Shown piece by piece: positions 46,630 to 57,125 of a DNA stretch of 64,000 nt (position 1 is the first letter of the stretch; each line of letters opens with the position of its first letter). The position numbers and the translations under genes were made by a program. The notes beneath the pieces are model-generated. The model did not search any database. It was given only the letters and a program-made list of their open reading frames with translations, and was not told where the DNA came from. Source of the DNA: Acinetobacter sp. A47 (GTDB lineage: Bacteria > Pseudomonadota > Gammaproteobacteria > Pseudomonadales > Moraxellaceae). The stretch is taken from contig NZ_JSUS01000027.1 of NCBI RefSeq assembly GCF_000805455.1, forward strand, positions 62,001 through 126,000, read 5' to 3'.

Positions 46630-48039
46630 TTAACGCTTGAATTTCTTTTCAGCTTTTTTGAATTTCTGGATATAACGGCGTTTACGTGCGGCAACACGCT
46701 CATCCACCTGCGATTTACGGCCTTCAAATGGATTTTCCGAAGTCTTAAAGTCGATTTTTACCGGGGTTCCTTCAAGCTTATAAACCTTACGGAAGACATT
46801 TTCCAGATAACGGCGGTAATCGGCTGGTGTCTTATCGACCTTGTTCCCATGAATCACGATTGTTGGTGGATTTTGTCCGCCCATATGCGCATAACGCATT
46901 TTAATACGGCGGCCACCAATCATTGGCGGCTGATGCGCTTCAGTGGCATCATTTAAAATCTGGGTAAGCTTGGCAGGAGAAACCTTCAGGTTGGCAGATT
47001 CATAAGCACGGTGAATCGACGGATATAAATCTCCCACTCCGGTTCCATGTAAAGCCGAAATCAAGTGAATTTTTGCCCAAGGAATAAAATCAAAGCGGCG
47101 CTCGACATCAAGCTTGCACTGCTTACGGTCGTACTCGCTCATGTTGTCCCATTTGTTGATTGCAATCACCATGGCACGACCGGCTTCAAGCGCATAGCCA
47201 ATCAAATGCAAATCCTGCTCAACAATCCCTTCACGCGCATCAACCACCACCACAACAACATGCGCATCTTTCATGGCTTGCAAGGTTTTAACGATTGAGA
47301 ACTTCTCAATCATCTCATCCACTTTACCTTTACGGCGTACCCCGGCTGTGTCAATCAGGGTATATTGACGACCATCACGCTCATAAGGAATGTAGATCGA
47401 GTCACGGGTAGTCCCCGGCTGGTCAAAGGCAACCACACGCTCTTCCCCGAGTAAACGGTTCACCAAAGTCGATTTACCCACGTTTGGACGACCGATAATC
47501 GCGAGACGCAAACCGGTATTTTTGTTGTGCTCGTCCGGATTTTCATCTTCCGGCACCTCGGCCAGCACTTCTTCAAGCATTTGCTGTACGCCACGGCCAT
47601 GGCTGGCTGCAACCTGCATCGGTTCGCCCATACCCAGCTTGTAAAATTCAACCAGGGCTGCCTCGGCATGTACACCATCTACCTTGTTGGCAACCAGATG
47701 AACTTTCTTACCTAATGTACGCAGTTCACGGGCAATTTGTTCATCTGAGGCCAGTAAGCCGGCACGGGCATCTACCACAAAAACGATAATGTCTGCTTCA
47801 TGGATAGCCGTTTTCGACTGCTCAGCCATGTAAGAGTCAATACCACCTTCACTCTCACCGATACCACCCGTATCGACAACAATGAACGATTTATTTTGAT
47901 ATACCGCATCACCATATTTGCGGTCACGAGTTAAACCAGCGAAGTCAGCAACCAAAGCATCACGACTTTTGGTGATTTGGTTAAATAGCGTTGATTTTCC
48001 GACATTTGGACGACCAATGAGCGCAATAACGGGTTTCAT
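46630..48039 (-). CDS. der: GTPase Der (EngA)
   Basis: 469 residues. Two tandem GTPase domains, each with [10 protein letters not shown] (residues about 8 and 182) and DTGG/DTAG switches, followed by a C-terminal KH-like domain with a Lys/Arg-rich end. Needed for 50S ribosome assembly. Intact. Upstream gap holds a repeat and the bamB terminator. Confidence 0.97.
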   Translation of the reverse strand: MKPVIALIGRPNVGKSTLFNQITKSRDALVADFAGLTRDRKYGDAVYQNKSFIVVDTGGIGESEGGIDSYMAEQSKTAIHEADIIVFVVDARAGLLASDEQIARELRTLGKKVHLVANKVDGVHAEAALVEFYKLGMGEPMQVAASHGRGVQQMLEEVLAEVPEDENPDEHNKNTGLRLAIIGRPNVGKSTLVNRLLGEERVVAFDQPGTTRDSIYIPYERDGRQYTLIDTAGVRRKGKVDEMIEKFSIVKTLQAMKDAHVVVVVVDAREGIVEQDLHLIGYALEAGRAMVIAINKWDNMSEYDRKQCKLDVERRFDFIPWAKIHLISALHGTGVGDLYPSIHRAYESANLKVSPAKLTQILNDATEAHQPPMIGGRRIKMRYAHMGGQNPPTIVIHGNKVDKTPADYRRYLENVFRKVYKLEGTPVKIDFKTSENPFEGRKSQVDERVAARKRRYIQKFKKAEKKFKR

Positions 48040-48127
48040 AGATTAACCTTGATATAGAGAATAACCTTGAGGTATGAATGATCATAATGGGATCTTGCCG
48101 AGTCTTCATCCTGTTCGGGAATAAGCC

Positions 48128-48184
48128 TTCAGCTCGACCTACCTTGCGAAACGTTATATTTTCATTCCGGAATAAGTAGGCAAA
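48128..48184 (+). repeat. Dispersed intergenic repeat, copy A
   Basis: About 57 bases that align, by eye, at roughly 80% with the reverse complement of 58741-58798. Shared blocks include CCTACCT, CGAAACGTT and AGTAGGC. It is noncoding and sits between genes in both places. Confidence 0.7.
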
Positions 48185-48361
48185 ATCATTGTCATCCGCA
48201 TGAGGAGCAACCAGGGCTGCACAAGCTTCACTATCAGCAAGTCACTGGACCCATAAACAAACCGCATCTCATCAATGCTGTCCTGCCTCAAACAGTTGCG
48301 GATGACGTTTTCGAGTATCATCTTTGATTAAAAATCTGATACCGAACTCAAGTAAATAAAA

Positions 48362-48395
48362 TAAAAATTCGGGGTTTTGATCATCAAATACCCCG
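48362..48395 (-). terminator. Terminator of bamB
   Basis: Read leftward: stem CGGGGT/ACCCCG with the partly palindromic interior TTTGATCATCAAA, followed by T-rich sequence. It begins 58 bases after the bamB stop. Confidence 0.75.
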
Positions 48396-48453
48396 ATATA
48401 TGTTTTGTCTAGCAATTGCCAATCCGGTTATTTTACCACAAGCGCAGGTAAAA

Positions 48454-49596
48454 TTATCGATTCTGCCAAATGCTTAATGCACCTTTTCGTGTGGCGACAT
48501 ACAGCTGATTGTCAATCACACGTAAGGAACGGACTTCTCCGCTGGTTTTGGCACGGCCAACCAGTTTACCAGAAGCCGGATTGATCAGGTGAAGTACCCC
48601 ATCCAGATCACCCACCACCAGATTCTGTCCCAGCACAACAGGATTACTCAACTGACGGTTAAGCAATTCTTCATTTTGCCAGACCAGTTCACCTGTAGTC
48701 AGGTTATAGGCATTGAGCTTGCCATCAGTGGTCGTTACAAAAACCTTGTCTTCAGCAACTGCCGCACTGTTGGTACTGCTGGCATCCTCACTCCACACCA
48801 CACGCTGTGAAGCAAGGTCTGTTACAGTGACCTGCCCCTGAAAGCTGGTAGTGACCAAGAATTGACCGGCAACAACCGGATCACCAACCACATCAATCAG
48901 ACGCTGAATATCGGAACGGCCATCGCTAATTGCTACACGGCGCTGGAAGCGCGGAACACCGCTAATGATATCCAGACCATATACATAGGCATTGGCTGTA
49001 CCAATCAGTACGGTGCGTTCATCCAGACGGACCGGTGCCGGCTGGCCACGTAAACTAAACTGGACATTTGGCAACTTATAAGCCCAGACTTGCTGGCCGG
49101 TAACGGTATCATGCGCAAATACGGTGCCATCATTGGCAATGGTAATCACACGACCCGACTGGATTAGGGAAGGCGACAAAATTGCGCCAGACAGTTTTGC
49201 AGTCCACTTTTGCTCGCCCGTGGCTTGATCCAGAGCAAACAGCTGTCCCTTACGATTACCAATGACCACAACCCCTTCACCCGCCTCGACACCAGCAGTC
49301 AGTTCTTGCTTGGTAATCTTGCTTTTCCAGAGACGTTGCTTGCCTTTGTAAGCAGACACCTGACCATCCGGATCAATGGCAAAAATCACGCCATTGTCGG
49401 TGTCTAGCTGTAAACGTAACGCTTCAGCAGCATTGGTAGATGAAACGCTTTGTGAAAAAACCAGGTTCAGGCTTTGTTCTTGTGTAATTTTCGGCAATGG
49501 ATTAGGTTTAGCCTCTTTTACTTTATTGCTCGAACATCCAACAAGTAAAGCTGAAGCAATGGCAATTGCCAAAGGAAGTTTTAGTTTGTTCTGCAT
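48454..49596 (-). CDS. bamB: Outer-membrane assembly lipoprotein BamB
   Basis: 380 residues. Signal peptide with lipobox LLVGC (Cys21) and an eight-bladed beta-propeller of PQQ-like repeats (GxVxAxD/N, TGxxxW blocks such as TGEQKWTAKL, TGQQVWAYKL, TGELVWQNEE). Part of the BAM complex that folds outer-membrane proteins. The start overlaps the upstream yfgM stop by one base, as in many gammaproteobacteria. Confidence 0.95.
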   Translation of the reverse strand: MQNKLKLPLAIAIASALLVGCSSNKVKEAKPNPLPKITQEQSLNLVFSQSVSSTNAAEALRLQLDTDNGVIFAIDPDGQVSAYKGKQRLWKSKITKQELTAGVEAGEGVVVIGNRKGQLFALDQATGEQKWTAKLSGAILSPSLIQSGRVITIANDGTVFAHDTVTGQQVWAYKLPNVQFSLRGQPAPVRLDERTVLIGTANAYVYGLDIISGVPRFQRRVAISDGRSDIQRLIDVVGDPVVAGQFLVTTSFQGQVTVTDLASQRVVWSEDASSTNSAAVAEDKVFVTTTDGKLNAYNLTTGELVWQNEELLNRQLSNPVVLGQNLVVGDLDGVLHLINPASGKLVGRAKTSGEVRSLRVIDNQLYVATRKGALSIWQNR

Positions 49597-50294
49597 TAAG
49601 ACTCATCCACTTTGGTATCTAAGATCGGGCGCTCAAACTCAGGATCATCTACTAAAACGCCAACACTTTCGAGTTTAATTTGTAAAAGCTGACGCTCCTG
49701 TTTGCGCTCAAGCAAATTGTCCCACGCGCTCTGATACGCCTTACGGGCAGATTCATTGTCTTTCTTCGCAACAAAAATATCACCACGAAGTTCGTCAGCA
49801 GTGGCCTTGAACGCCGGTTCTGTCACACCCGACAAGGTTTTGAGTGCTTCATCAAACTTGTTTTGTGCCAGCTGTGCATCAGCCAGACGCAATTTTACAA
49901 TTTGTACCAAACCCGCATCTTTCAGCTTCGAGTTTTCAACTTTCTTCAGGGCTTTTTCAGCAGCAGCATAGTCCTGCTTGTCATAGGCAAGCTTGGCCAT
50001 GATAAATTGTGTCTGGATCGCCTGTGCAGAATCCGGATCTTCCTTCACAATCTTATCTGCAGTTTCTGATAAAGCGGCCAAGGCATTGGGCTGACCTGCG
50101 GCTGCTTTGGCCTCATCCATCAACTTCTGTACCTTGGCAGTCTGGTTCTGGGACTCAGCAAGATTCTTTTTTTGCCAGTATTCCCATCCGAAAAAGGCAA
50201 TCAGGGCAATGAGAATTCCGCTAATGATGGCAGAACCATATTTTTTGGCAAACGACTTTAACTGGTCGAGTTGTTCTTCATCACTTAAGCTCAT
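49596..50294 (-). CDS. yfgM: YfgM-like tetratricopeptide protein
   Basis: 232 residues. One membrane helix (about 20-38; IISGILIALIAFFGWEYW), then a periplasmic TPR-type domain. In E. coli, YfgM works with PpiD near SecYEG and BamB genes. Located between hisS and bamB in the same direction, an order conserved in many gammaproteobacteria. Some homologs are annotated only as tetratricopeptide proteins. Confidence 0.88.
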   Translation of the reverse strand: MSLSDEEQLDQLKSFAKKYGSAIISGILIALIAFFGWEYWQKKNLAESQNQTAKVQKLMDEAKAAAGQPNALAALSETADKIVKEDPDSAQAIQTQFIMAKLAYDKQDYAAAEKALKKVENSKLKDAGLVQIVKLRLADAQLAQNKFDEALKTLSGVTEPAFKATADELRGDIFVAKKDNESARKAYQSAWDNLLERKQERQLLQIKLESVGVLVDDPEFERPILDTKVDES

Positions 50295-50323
50295 GTGATT
50301 GTCCTTTTCCTAAACTTTACAAT

Positions 50324-51616
50324 TTATTGTTTAAATTTTTCAATCAAAAACGGGGTCAGGTCAGCCAAGGCAACCTGTGACTGTTCAGCAGTGGCAAGTT
50401 CTTTGACCAGAAGCTGTTGTGACTCCCACTCGCGCTCACCCAGAATGACCGCAAGAACCGCACCTGACTGGTCGGCCTTTTTCATCTGGCTTTTCATGCT
50501 GCCTTGCGAACCGGTTTTTAAGCGAACCGGACTATTGGCCGCTTCCAGCTGGTCACGCACCTGTTCTGCCAGTACCAGGGCTTTGGCCTGATATGCCGGT
50601 TCGGCAACCAGAAACACTTCACAGTCACGTACAGTTTGTTCTTGCTGAACCTGCTCAAGTAACAGCAATAACCGTTCCATACCCATTGCAAAGCCAACCG
50701 CAGGCACAGACTGGTCTGCCTTACCTTTTAACTGTCCCACCAGTCCGTCATAGCGACCACCGGCACACACCGTACCTTGCGAACCCAGCATGGTGGTGGT
50801 CCACTCAAATACCGTCTTGTTGTAGTAATCCAGACCACGAACCAGCTTCTGGTTAATCACGAACTCAATACCCGCATCAGTCAGGTATTGTTGTAACTGA
50901 TTGAAATGGTTGATTGAATCTTCTTTCAAGAAATCATGCAGCTTTGGCGCATTTTCCAGAATCTTTTGGGTCGATTCAATTTTAGAGTCCAGAATACGCA
51001 ATGGATTGGTGCTTAAACGGCGTTGCGAATCCTCATCCAGGGCATCTTTATGCTGGGTCAGGAACTCAACCAGTGCCGCGCGGTATTCTGCACGCTCATC
51101 GGTTTCGCCCAAGGTATTCAATTCAAGTTGAACCTTGTCTGCAACGCCCATACGTTTCCATAAACGGGCCGTGAGAAGAATTAACTCTGCATCGATATCA
51201 GGCGTTGCCACACCAAAGGTTTCCACACCAAACTGGTGGAACTGGCGGTAACGGCCCTTTTGCGGCTTTTCATAACGGAACATCGGCCCCATATACCAGA
51301 CACGCGGTGTTGCACCACGTAGCAGGTTATGCTCAAGCAAGGCACGCACACAACCTGCTGTTCCTTCCGGACGTAGCGTGAGTGACTCTGGCGGATTGCC
51401 CTTGTCAAAAAAGGTATACATTTCTTTTTCAACAATATCGGTGGCATCGCCAATAGCACGTTTGAATAAACCGGTTTGCTCAACCACCGGTAAACGGATC
51501 TGTTGATAACCATAGGCATCCATTAGGGATGCAAGTTGTTGTTCCAGACTTCTCCAAGCGGCAGTTTGCGTTGGAAGGATGTCATTAAAACCTTTGATAG
51601 CGACAATTGAACTCAT
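50324..51616 (-). CDS. hisS: Histidyl-tRNA synthetase
   Basis: 430 residues, class II synthetase. Motif 2 region with [20 protein letters not shown] and the histidine-specific blocks [15 protein letters not shown] and AGGRYDGLV, then an anticodon-binding domain. It overlaps ispG by four bases (ATGA). Confidence 0.97.
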   Translation of the reverse strand: MSSIVAIKGFNDILPTQTAAWRSLEQQLASLMDAYGYQQIRLPVVEQTGLFKRAIGDATDIVEKEMYTFFDKGNPPESLTLRPEGTAGCVRALLEHNLLRGATPRVWYMGPMFRYEKPQKGRYRQFHQFGVETFGVATPDIDAELILLTARLWKRMGVADKVQLELNTLGETDERAEYRAALVEFLTQHKDALDEDSQRRLSTNPLRILDSKIESTQKILENAPKLHDFLKEDSINHFNQLQQYLTDAGIEFVINQKLVRGLDYYNKTVFEWTTTMLGSQGTVCAGGRYDGLVGQLKGKADQSVPAVGFAMGMERLLLLLEQVQQEQTVRDCEVFLVAEPAYQAKALVLAEQVRDQLEAANSPVRLKTGSQGSMKSQMKKADQSGAVLAVILGEREWESQQLLVKELATAEQSQVALADLTPFLIEKFKQ

Positions 51617-52728
51617 GATGAACTACGGATAATTTCTTTAGATTTTGCTTCTTCAAGCTCTTGAACACGTTGACGAACCATTGTTTCAATTTCATCAACC
51701 AGCTGATTGGTGTCAATTAAATGGCTCTTTTCGCCATTACGATAGACCAGTGAACGAGGAGAAGCCCCCACAATCCCGATATCCGCTTCTTTTGCTTCAC
51801 CCGGACCATTCACTTTACACCCGATGACAGACACGTCCATCGGGGTACGGATATCTTCCAAACGCTCTTCCAGCGCCTGCATCACCTGAATCACATTGAA
51901 TTCCTGACGTGAGCAGCTTGGACAAGCAATAAAGTTAATCCCGTTTGAGCGCAGGCTCAACGATTTTAAAATGTCAAAACCGATTTTGATTTCATCTTCC
52001 GGCTCGGCCGCAAGTGAAATACGCATGGTATCGCCAATCCCTTCCATCAGCAATCCGCCCAGCGCAATCGCCGATTTTACCGTACCGGTGCGATAGATAC
52101 CGGCCTCTGTCACGCCCAGATGCAACGGATTGTCAATCTGCTGGGACAACAGGCGATAAGCATCCATGGTCAGGAACACATTCGAGGCTTTCACACTGAC
52201 CTTGAACTCATGAAAATCGAGCCGATCCAGAATATCGATATGACGCATCGCTGACTCAAGCAAGGCCTGCCCTGTCGGCTCGCCATATTTCACTTGCAAG
52301 TCTTTTTCCAGTGAGCCGGCATTTACACCAATCCGGATTGAAATGCCATGATGTTTGGCTGCAGCAACCACTTCACGGACCTTCTGATCCGAACCGATGT
52401 TGCCCGGGTTAATACGCAAACAGTCAGCACCGTAATCTGCAACAGCCAGAGCAATACGATGATCAAAATGGATATCGGCCACCAAAGGTACGGAAACACG
52501 CTTACGAATGGCACCAAAGGCTTCTGCTGCTTCCATTGACGGAACTGAAACACGCATGATGTCTGCACCAGCATCTACACAGCGCTGGATTTGCGCCACA
52601 GTGGCATCGACATCACATGTTTCAGTATTTGTCATACTTTGAACACTAATCGGGGCATCACCACCGACATACACCGAACCGACACGGATCTTACGTGTTG
52701 GACGGCGCTTAATGGGGTTCACAATCAT
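51613..52728 (-). CDS. ispG: 4-hydroxy-3-methylbut-2-enyl diphosphate synthase
   Basis: 371 residues. Fe-S enzyme of the non-mevalonate (MEP) isoprenoid pathway. [4Fe-4S] cysteines lie in CPSCSRQEF and [11 protein letters not shown]. Start block [25 protein letters not shown] is typical. Between rodZ and hisS. Confidence 0.97.
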   Translation of the reverse strand: MIVNPIKRRPTRKIRVGSVYVGGDAPISVQSMTNTETCDVDATVAQIQRCVDAGADIMRVSVPSMEAAEAFGAIRKRVSVPLVADIHFDHRIALAVADYGADCLRINPGNIGSDQKVREVVAAAKHHGISIRIGVNAGSLEKDLQVKYGEPTGQALLESAMRHIDILDRLDFHEFKVSVKASNVFLTMDAYRLLSQQIDNPLHLGVTEAGIYRTGTVKSAIALGGLLMEGIGDTMRISLAAEPEDEIKIGFDILKSLSLRSNGINFIACPSCSRQEFNVIQVMQALEERLEDIRTPMDVSVIGCKVNGPGEAKEADIGIVGASPRSLVYRNGEKSHLIDTNQLVDEIETMVRQRVQELEEAKSKEIIRSSS

Positions 52729-52750
52729 CGTATAGCTCTACTCTTTGTCA

Positions 52751-53545
52751 TTAACGAGACAAACGGAATTCTGCTTTTCCATTGACTGTATATGGAGACA
52801 ATGAAATCTGTTCCTGATTCAGGGTCAGGGATACCGCAGTTGCATCATCTAAACGGATCTGAAATGGTGACTCACCACTTAAAGTCAATGTAGATGCCTG
52901 ACGGCCTGTTGCCAATACTTTACCTGTTGCGTCAACAATATGCACAGAGGTCGGACGGTTAAAGTTCAGCACCAATTGGTCACCAGATGTTGCGGCACTG
53001 GTATTGCCCATTGGCAGAATCTGAACATCAGAATTCTTGATCTTTGGTACATCGTCATCATCTTTATGACTTGATGTCCAGTTCTGTACCGCCATCACGG
53101 CCAGCCATGCCAACAGTGCAACCACAGCCACAATGGCTGCGCGCTTTAACCAGATCCGGTTACGCACACTTTTTGAACCAGACAGCTTACCCATGATCTT
53201 GATTGGGGAGTTATTCAAGGCATGGCTGGCTTTCAGTCCGGTATCATTGACATAGATTTCATCAAAACGCTGGATAATCGCACTGGCGTCTGCATTTAAA
53301 TGCTTGGCATAGGCACGGTAATAACCCTTGATGAAAGTCGCTTCTGGCAATGACTTGTAGTCATCCTGCTCTAATGCCGTCAAGGTCTTGACCGGCATGT
53401 TCAATACGTTTGCAATCTCTTCAATTTCTTTCTTTTGTGCAATACGAATTTGACGCAAATACTCACCAGGTCGTTGAATATTTCCTAACGCAGACGATGG
53501 CGAGGTTGAGCCAGTTGGCTGATGTGAATTTGGATTTATTTCCAT
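52751..53545 (-). CDS. rodZ: RodZ-like helix-turn-helix membrane protein
   Basis: 264 residues. N-terminal cytosolic Xre-type helix-turn-helix (GEYLRQIRIAQKKEIEEIANVLNMPVKTL), a single membrane helix near 133-152 and a C-terminal DUF4115-type periplasmic beta domain. RodZ links MreB to the cell-wall machinery. It overlaps pilF by 10 bases. Confidence 0.87.
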   Translation of the reverse strand: MEINPNSHQPTGSTSPSSALGNIQRPGEYLRQIRIAQKKEIEEIANVLNMPVKTLTALEQDDYKSLPEATFIKGYYRAYAKHLNADASAIIQRFDEIYVNDTGLKASHALNNSPIKIMGKLSGSKSVRNRIWLKRAAIVAVVALLAWLAVMAVQNWTSSHKDDDDVPKIKNSDVQILPMGNTSAATSGDQLVLNFNRPTSVHIVDATGKVLATGRQASTLTLSGESPFQIRLDDATAVSLTLNQEQISLSPYTVNGKAEFRLSR

Positions 53546-54342
53546 ACGGCCTCAGTACTGTACTGTAATTGCAAATAACGTTGATATTCTGGACTATCAG
53601 GAAATAAAGCGCGTAATTGATTGACTAACACTTGCATTCCTAACTGGTCCGCATTTGCCCGAGCAATGCGTAAACCAATCCAAAGCGCGCGGGCACCCTG
53701 GTTTTTCTGACCTACATTACGAACATATTGTTCATATAGTTGCGATGCATCTCTATTATTTTGTTGCAAATAGAAAATTTCCGCCAACTCTAACATTGAA
53801 ATTGTTGCGTTTCGATTCGCTTGTAGCGCCTGTTTGAATGATTTTTCGGCATTCGCCACATCGCCGAGCTTTAAATAGATTCGCCCCAGATTTTCCAGCG
53901 ACTGAAAACGCTGGTCATAGCCCAGAGTTGCACCCGCACGGGTAAACTGCTCAATGGCCTCATTATAGCGTTGCTGCTGGTACAAATATGTACCGTAATT
54001 ATTACGGGCCTGGGCATTATCCGGTTCGGCTGAAATGGCCCGCTTGAAATAGGCTTCGGCCTTCTGCATGTTGACAGGGCTACCTTCCTGTTGCAGCAGG
54101 ATGCCCATCATCATATTGGCATTGGCATCACGCGAATCAAGTTTTAATGCCTGATCAAGTGAACGCTTGGCTGAATCCAGGTCACGTGTACGAATATATT
54201 CTGCTGCCAGCTGCGTACGCACCTGTACCGCTTTTTCCGGATCTTTTTTTAATGTTGTCGATGGCGTCTGGCAAGCAGTTAAGCCAGTTAAAGTAAACAC
54301 AACAGCTGTCGCTATAATCGTTTTTGTTCGAGTTGTATTCAA
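53536..54342 (-). CDS. pilF: Type IV pilus biogenesis lipoprotein PilF/PilW
   Basis: 268 residues from TTG 54342, which has a GGGGA site upstream and lies 16 bases after the rlmN stop; a longer frame would run inside rlmN with unlike sequence. Signal peptide and lipobox LTAC, then about six TPR repeats (ANMMMGILLQQEG, ARNNYGTYLYQQQRY, SLENLGRIYLKLG). It pilots the PilQ secretin to the outer membrane. Conserved order with rodZ and rlmN. Confidence 0.9.
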   Translation of the reverse strand: MNTTRTKTIIATAVVFTLTGLTACQTPSTTLKKDPEKAVQVRTQLAAEYIRTRDLDSAKRSLDQALKLDSRDANANMMMGILLQQEGSPVNMQKAEAYFKRAISAEPDNAQARNNYGTYLYQQQRYNEAIEQFTRAGATLGYDQRFQSLENLGRIYLKLGDVANAEKSFKQALQANRNATISMLELAEIFYLQQNNRDASQLYEQYVRNVGQKNQGARALWIGLRIARANADQLGMQVLVNQLRALFPDSPEYQRYLQLQYSTEAVWK

Positions 54343-54358
54343 CGCTTTTCCCCAGGTT

Positions 54359-55594
54359 TTATCCTTGTGTGCGCAATATTTCTTGTCGCTGCGCCACTTT
54401 CTTTTTCCACTGTTCGGCACGACGGGTACGGTCAGCAACCTGTCCTACCAGTTGACCACACGCCGCATCGATATCATCACCACGTGTCTGACGAATCGTA
54501 CACACAAAACCGGCATCCGACAAAGTTTTTTGGAAGGCAATAATACGGTTACGGCTCGAACGGCCATAAGGCGCGTGCGGGAACGGATTAAATGGAATCA
54601 GATTGATTTTACTTGGTAAGTTTTTCAGTAACTTTAACAACTGCTGGGCATGTTCAGGCTGGTCATTGACCCCTTCCAGCATGACATATTCAATGGTGAC
54701 ATGACGGCGTGCACTTTCATTGCCATCTTTGGCCAAATAACGCTGGCAAGCCGCAATCAGCTGCTGTAACGGATATTTTTTATTGATTGGCACCAGTTCA
54801 TTACGCAGCTCGTCATTTGGCGCATGCAGCGAAATTGCCAAGGCAACATCAATATCCTGTGCCAGCTGGTCAATCTTCGGCACCACCCCAGATGTCGACA
54901 GGGTCACACGACGTTTCGACATGCCATAGGCAAAGTCATCCAGCATCAGGTGCATCGAGCTCAACACCGCATCGTAGTTGAGTAAGGGCTCACCCATTCC
55001 CATCATCACGACATTGGTGACGGTACGCTCACGCTCGGCTACCGGTACATCTTCCATATAGGAGTAGTTGGCCATCCATAACTGGCCAATAATCTCGGCC
55101 GGCGTCAGGTCACGCTGGAACCCCTGTTTGCCGGTCGAACAGAATGAACAATCGAGTGCACAGCCTACTTGTGAAGAAATACACAGGGTCTTACGCGCAC
55201 CGGTTTTATCGTCTGCCGGAATCAGTACCGTTTCGACCAGAGAGCCATCACCCTCGCCAACACGGAATACCCACTTGCGGGTACCATCTTTGGAATAGTT
55301 ACGATGCACCACTTCAGGTGCTTTAATTTCACAGATTTTTTCTAGTTTTTCACGTAATTTTCCCGAGATGTTGGTCATTTCGGCAAAATCTGTCACAAAA
55401 TATTGATGAATCCATTTCATGACCTGACCGGCACGAAACTTTTTTTCGCCCAGATCTTCAAAGAATTTTTCCAGCTCTGCGCGAGACATGCCAAGTAAAT
55501 TGACCTTATTATCGGCAGCTTGAACGACAGGCGTAGTAACAGACTGTTGTTTTTCATCCAAATTTTCTGATGAAACGACCACTGCAGAACTCAT
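54359..55594 (-). CDS. rlmN: Dual-specificity 23S rRNA/tRNA adenine-C2 methyltransferase
   Basis: 411 residues, radical SAM enzyme. Cluster cysteines in CALDCSFC near 140, GMGEPLLN near 195 and Cys at the C-terminal end (FVCTIR). It methylates A2503 of 23S rRNA and A37 of some tRNAs. About 25 extra N-terminal residues compared with E. coli; a later start at [12 protein letters not shown] is possible. Confidence 0.95.
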   Translation of the reverse strand: MSSAVVVSSENLDEKQQSVTTPVVQAADNKVNLLGMSRAELEKFFEDLGEKKFRAGQVMKWIHQYFVTDFAEMTNISGKLREKLEKICEIKAPEVVHRNYSKDGTRKWVFRVGEGDGSLVETVLIPADDKTGARKTLCISSQVGCALDCSFCSTGKQGFQRDLTPAEIIGQLWMANYSYMEDVPVAERERTVTNVVMMGMGEPLLNYDAVLSSMHLMLDDFAYGMSKRRVTLSTSGVVPKIDQLAQDIDVALAISLHAPNDELRNELVPINKKYPLQQLIAACQRYLAKDGNESARRHVTIEYVMLEGVNDQPEHAQQLLKLLKNLPSKINLIPFNPFPHAPYGRSSRNRIIAFQKTLSDAGFVCTIRQTRGDDIDAACGQLVGQVADRTRRAEQWKKKVAQRQEILRTQG

Positions 55595-55661
55595 GTATAT
55601 TTACCTAAACAATATCAGCACAAAGAAATACTGTGCATTATTCACACAATATAATCTATAA

Positions 55662-55700
55662 AAAATAAAAAACCAGATAAGTAGTATACCACTTATCTGG
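55662..55700 (-). terminator. Terminator of ndk
   Basis: Read leftward: 10-bp perfect stem CCAGATAAGT/ACTTATCTGG with an 8-base loop, then a long T-rich run. It starts 16 bases after the ndk stop. Confidence 0.9.
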
Positions 55701-55715
55701 CCTGAATACTTTGGA

Positions 55716-56147
55716 TTAACGAGTGCGTGGGCAAATCTCGTTATCAGCAAAGAAGTAAGCGATTTCGCGCTCAGCAGAAGCAACCGAGTCAGAACCGTGA
55801 GCAGCGTTTTCGTCGATGCTTACAGCGAAGTCAGCACGGATTGTACCTGGAGCCGCTTCTTTCGGGTTTGTTGCACCCAGGATGTCACGGTGAGCAAGAA
55901 CTGCGTTTTCACCTTCAAGTACAGAAACAACCACTGGACCAGAAGTCATGAATGCAACGAGGTCAGCAAAGAAACCGCGTTCTTTGTGCTCTGCATAGAA
56001 ACCTTCAGCGTCAGCTTGAGAAAGGTGTTTCATTTTAGTTGCAACGATTTTTAAACCCGCTTTTTCAAAACGAGAAAAGATATCACCAATGTGGTTTTTA
56101 GAAACTGCATCTGGTTTTACGATAGATAAAGTACGTTCAATCGCCAT
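55716..56147 (-). CDS. ndk: Nucleoside diphosphate kinase
   Basis: 143 residues. Active-site His117 in [21 protein letters not shown] at the N terminus. It keeps NTP and dNTP pools balanced. AGGAG lies eight bases before ATG. Its promoter overlaps a palindrome (listed separately). Intact. Confidence 0.97.
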   Translation of the reverse strand: MAIERTLSIVKPDAVSKNHIGDIFSRFEKAGLKIVATKMKHLSQADAEGFYAEHKERGFFADLVAFMTSGPVVVSVLEGENAVLAHRDILGATNPKEAAPGTIRADFAVSIDENAAHGSDSVASAEREIAYFFADNEICPRTR

Positions 56148-56189
56148 GATTGACTCCTATTATGGTCTAAACTAAAAAAAATTTGCCGC

Positions 56190-56210
56190 ATTATACCGAT
56201 GTCATCGGTA
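56190..56210 (-). promoter_or_regulatory. ndk -10 and overlapping palindrome
   Basis: Read leftward: TATAAT (56195-56190) is preceded by the near-perfect palindrome TACCGATG-A-CATCGGTA (56210-56194), which occupies the -35/-10 spacer and shares TA with the -10. A -35 (CTGATT-like) is weak. Could be an operator for ndk. Confidence 0.5.
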
Positions 56211-56257
56211 ATAATCAGCTTGTATTATGCAAAAGTTCAGTGATTTCTGACGAATTT

Positions 56258-56458
56258 TTACCGAACTTCATCCAGCCAGGCCATTTGAATCGCTTCTAGC
56301 AAACCCTCAGTCGACTTATCCGGATCATCACTAAAATCTGGCAGCGCACAGACCCATGCATGCAAATCGGTAAAACGGATCCACTGTGGATCGACGTCCG
56401 GATGTGCTTCAGTGAGTTCAATCGCAATATCAATCGTATCTGTCCAACGTAAGCCCAT
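56258..56458 (-). CDS. iscX: Fe-S cluster assembly protein IscX
   Basis: 66 residues from ATG 56458 with AGGTGG six bases upstream; an alternative start six codons earlier fits less. Acidic small protein with WTDTIDIAIEL and the block VDPQWIRFTDLHAWV, the IscX/YfhJ family. It binds IscS and iron and tunes Fe-S assembly. It is separated from any isc operon here, next to ndk, as in other Moraxellaceae. Confidence 0.92.
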   Translation of the reverse strand: MGLRWTDTIDIAIELTEAHPDVDPQWIRFTDLHAWVCALPDFSDDPDKSTEGLLEAIQMAWLDEVR

Positions 56459-56552
56459 AGTGACCACCTGAATCAATAATGTAATTGAGCGTACTTTAAC
56501 AAAACAGCTGATTTAAGGGATAGTGTCTGGTGTGAAATTATCGCGAAAATGC

Positions 56553-57104
56553 TTATAAGGCCAGATGCAAGCCAGGTGCCAGTACAATGATGGCACTGCC
56601 GACCGAGGCGCCAATCATGGCCCCTACAATGACATCACTAGGATAGTGTAGCCCCAGAATCATGCGTGACAATGCGACCAAGATCGTAAACGGCAACATC
56701 AGGATCAGTAGCAGCGGCTGGATATACCCCAAGGTAATGGTGACCATGACTGCATGTAAGGTGTGACCGGAAGGAAAACTGAAATGATCGAGTGGCCGCT
56801 CACCCAGTACAATCACCTGATGCACCTGATAAGGTCGCGGACGTGTGGTTTTATTTTTCAGTAGCTTGTAAATAAGGGTACCCACCGAACCCGCCGCGAC
56901 CAAGTATAAAATCTGTATAAGGTATGCCCAGCCTTGCATGGCCCAGACAGACAACAGCATCACATACCAGAATGGCCCATCGCCCAGACGGCTGATCGTT
57001 TTAAAAAATAAAGCGATACGTTGCGACTGTGAAAGATGGTTAAAGTATAAGCAACCCTTTAAATCGAGATCCAGCATTTTTATTTTTGCATTCTGAAATT
57101 TCAT
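56553..57104 (-). CDS. PAP2-family membrane phosphatase
   Basis: 183 residues. Five or six helices and the three PAP2 motifs: K-x6-RP (KTTRPRP region), PSGH in SFPSGHTLHAV and SR..G.HYPSDV. Dephosphorylates a lipid phosphate such as undecaprenyl pyrophosphate or phosphatidic acid on the periplasmic side. Follows the GT4 gene by 21 bases, so both probably act in one lipid or glycolipid pathway. Confidence 0.88.
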   Translation of the reverse strand: MKFQNAKIKMLDLDLKGCLYFNHLSQSQRIALFFKTISRLGDGPFWYVMLLSVWAMQGWAYLIQILYLVAAGSVGTLIYKLLKNKTTRPRPYQVHQVIVLGERPLDHFSFPSGHTLHAVMVTITLGYIQPLLLILMLPFTILVALSRMILGLHYPSDVIVGAMIGASVGSAIIVLAPGLHLAL

Positions 57105-57125
57105 ACTTTTTCTCCTCAGAAGGAT

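Larger units (their letters stand above)
48040..48453. other. Gap between bamB and der
   Basis: No gene seen in 414 bases. It holds a copy of a dispersed repeat (48128-48184, listed separately) and the bamB terminator (48362-48395). The promoter of der must lie here, but no clear -10/-35 pair was found. Confidence 0.4.

Noticed and set aside
46531..46956. 141-codon open frame on the plus strand
   Set aside because: Antisense to the end of der and its terminator; no motif.
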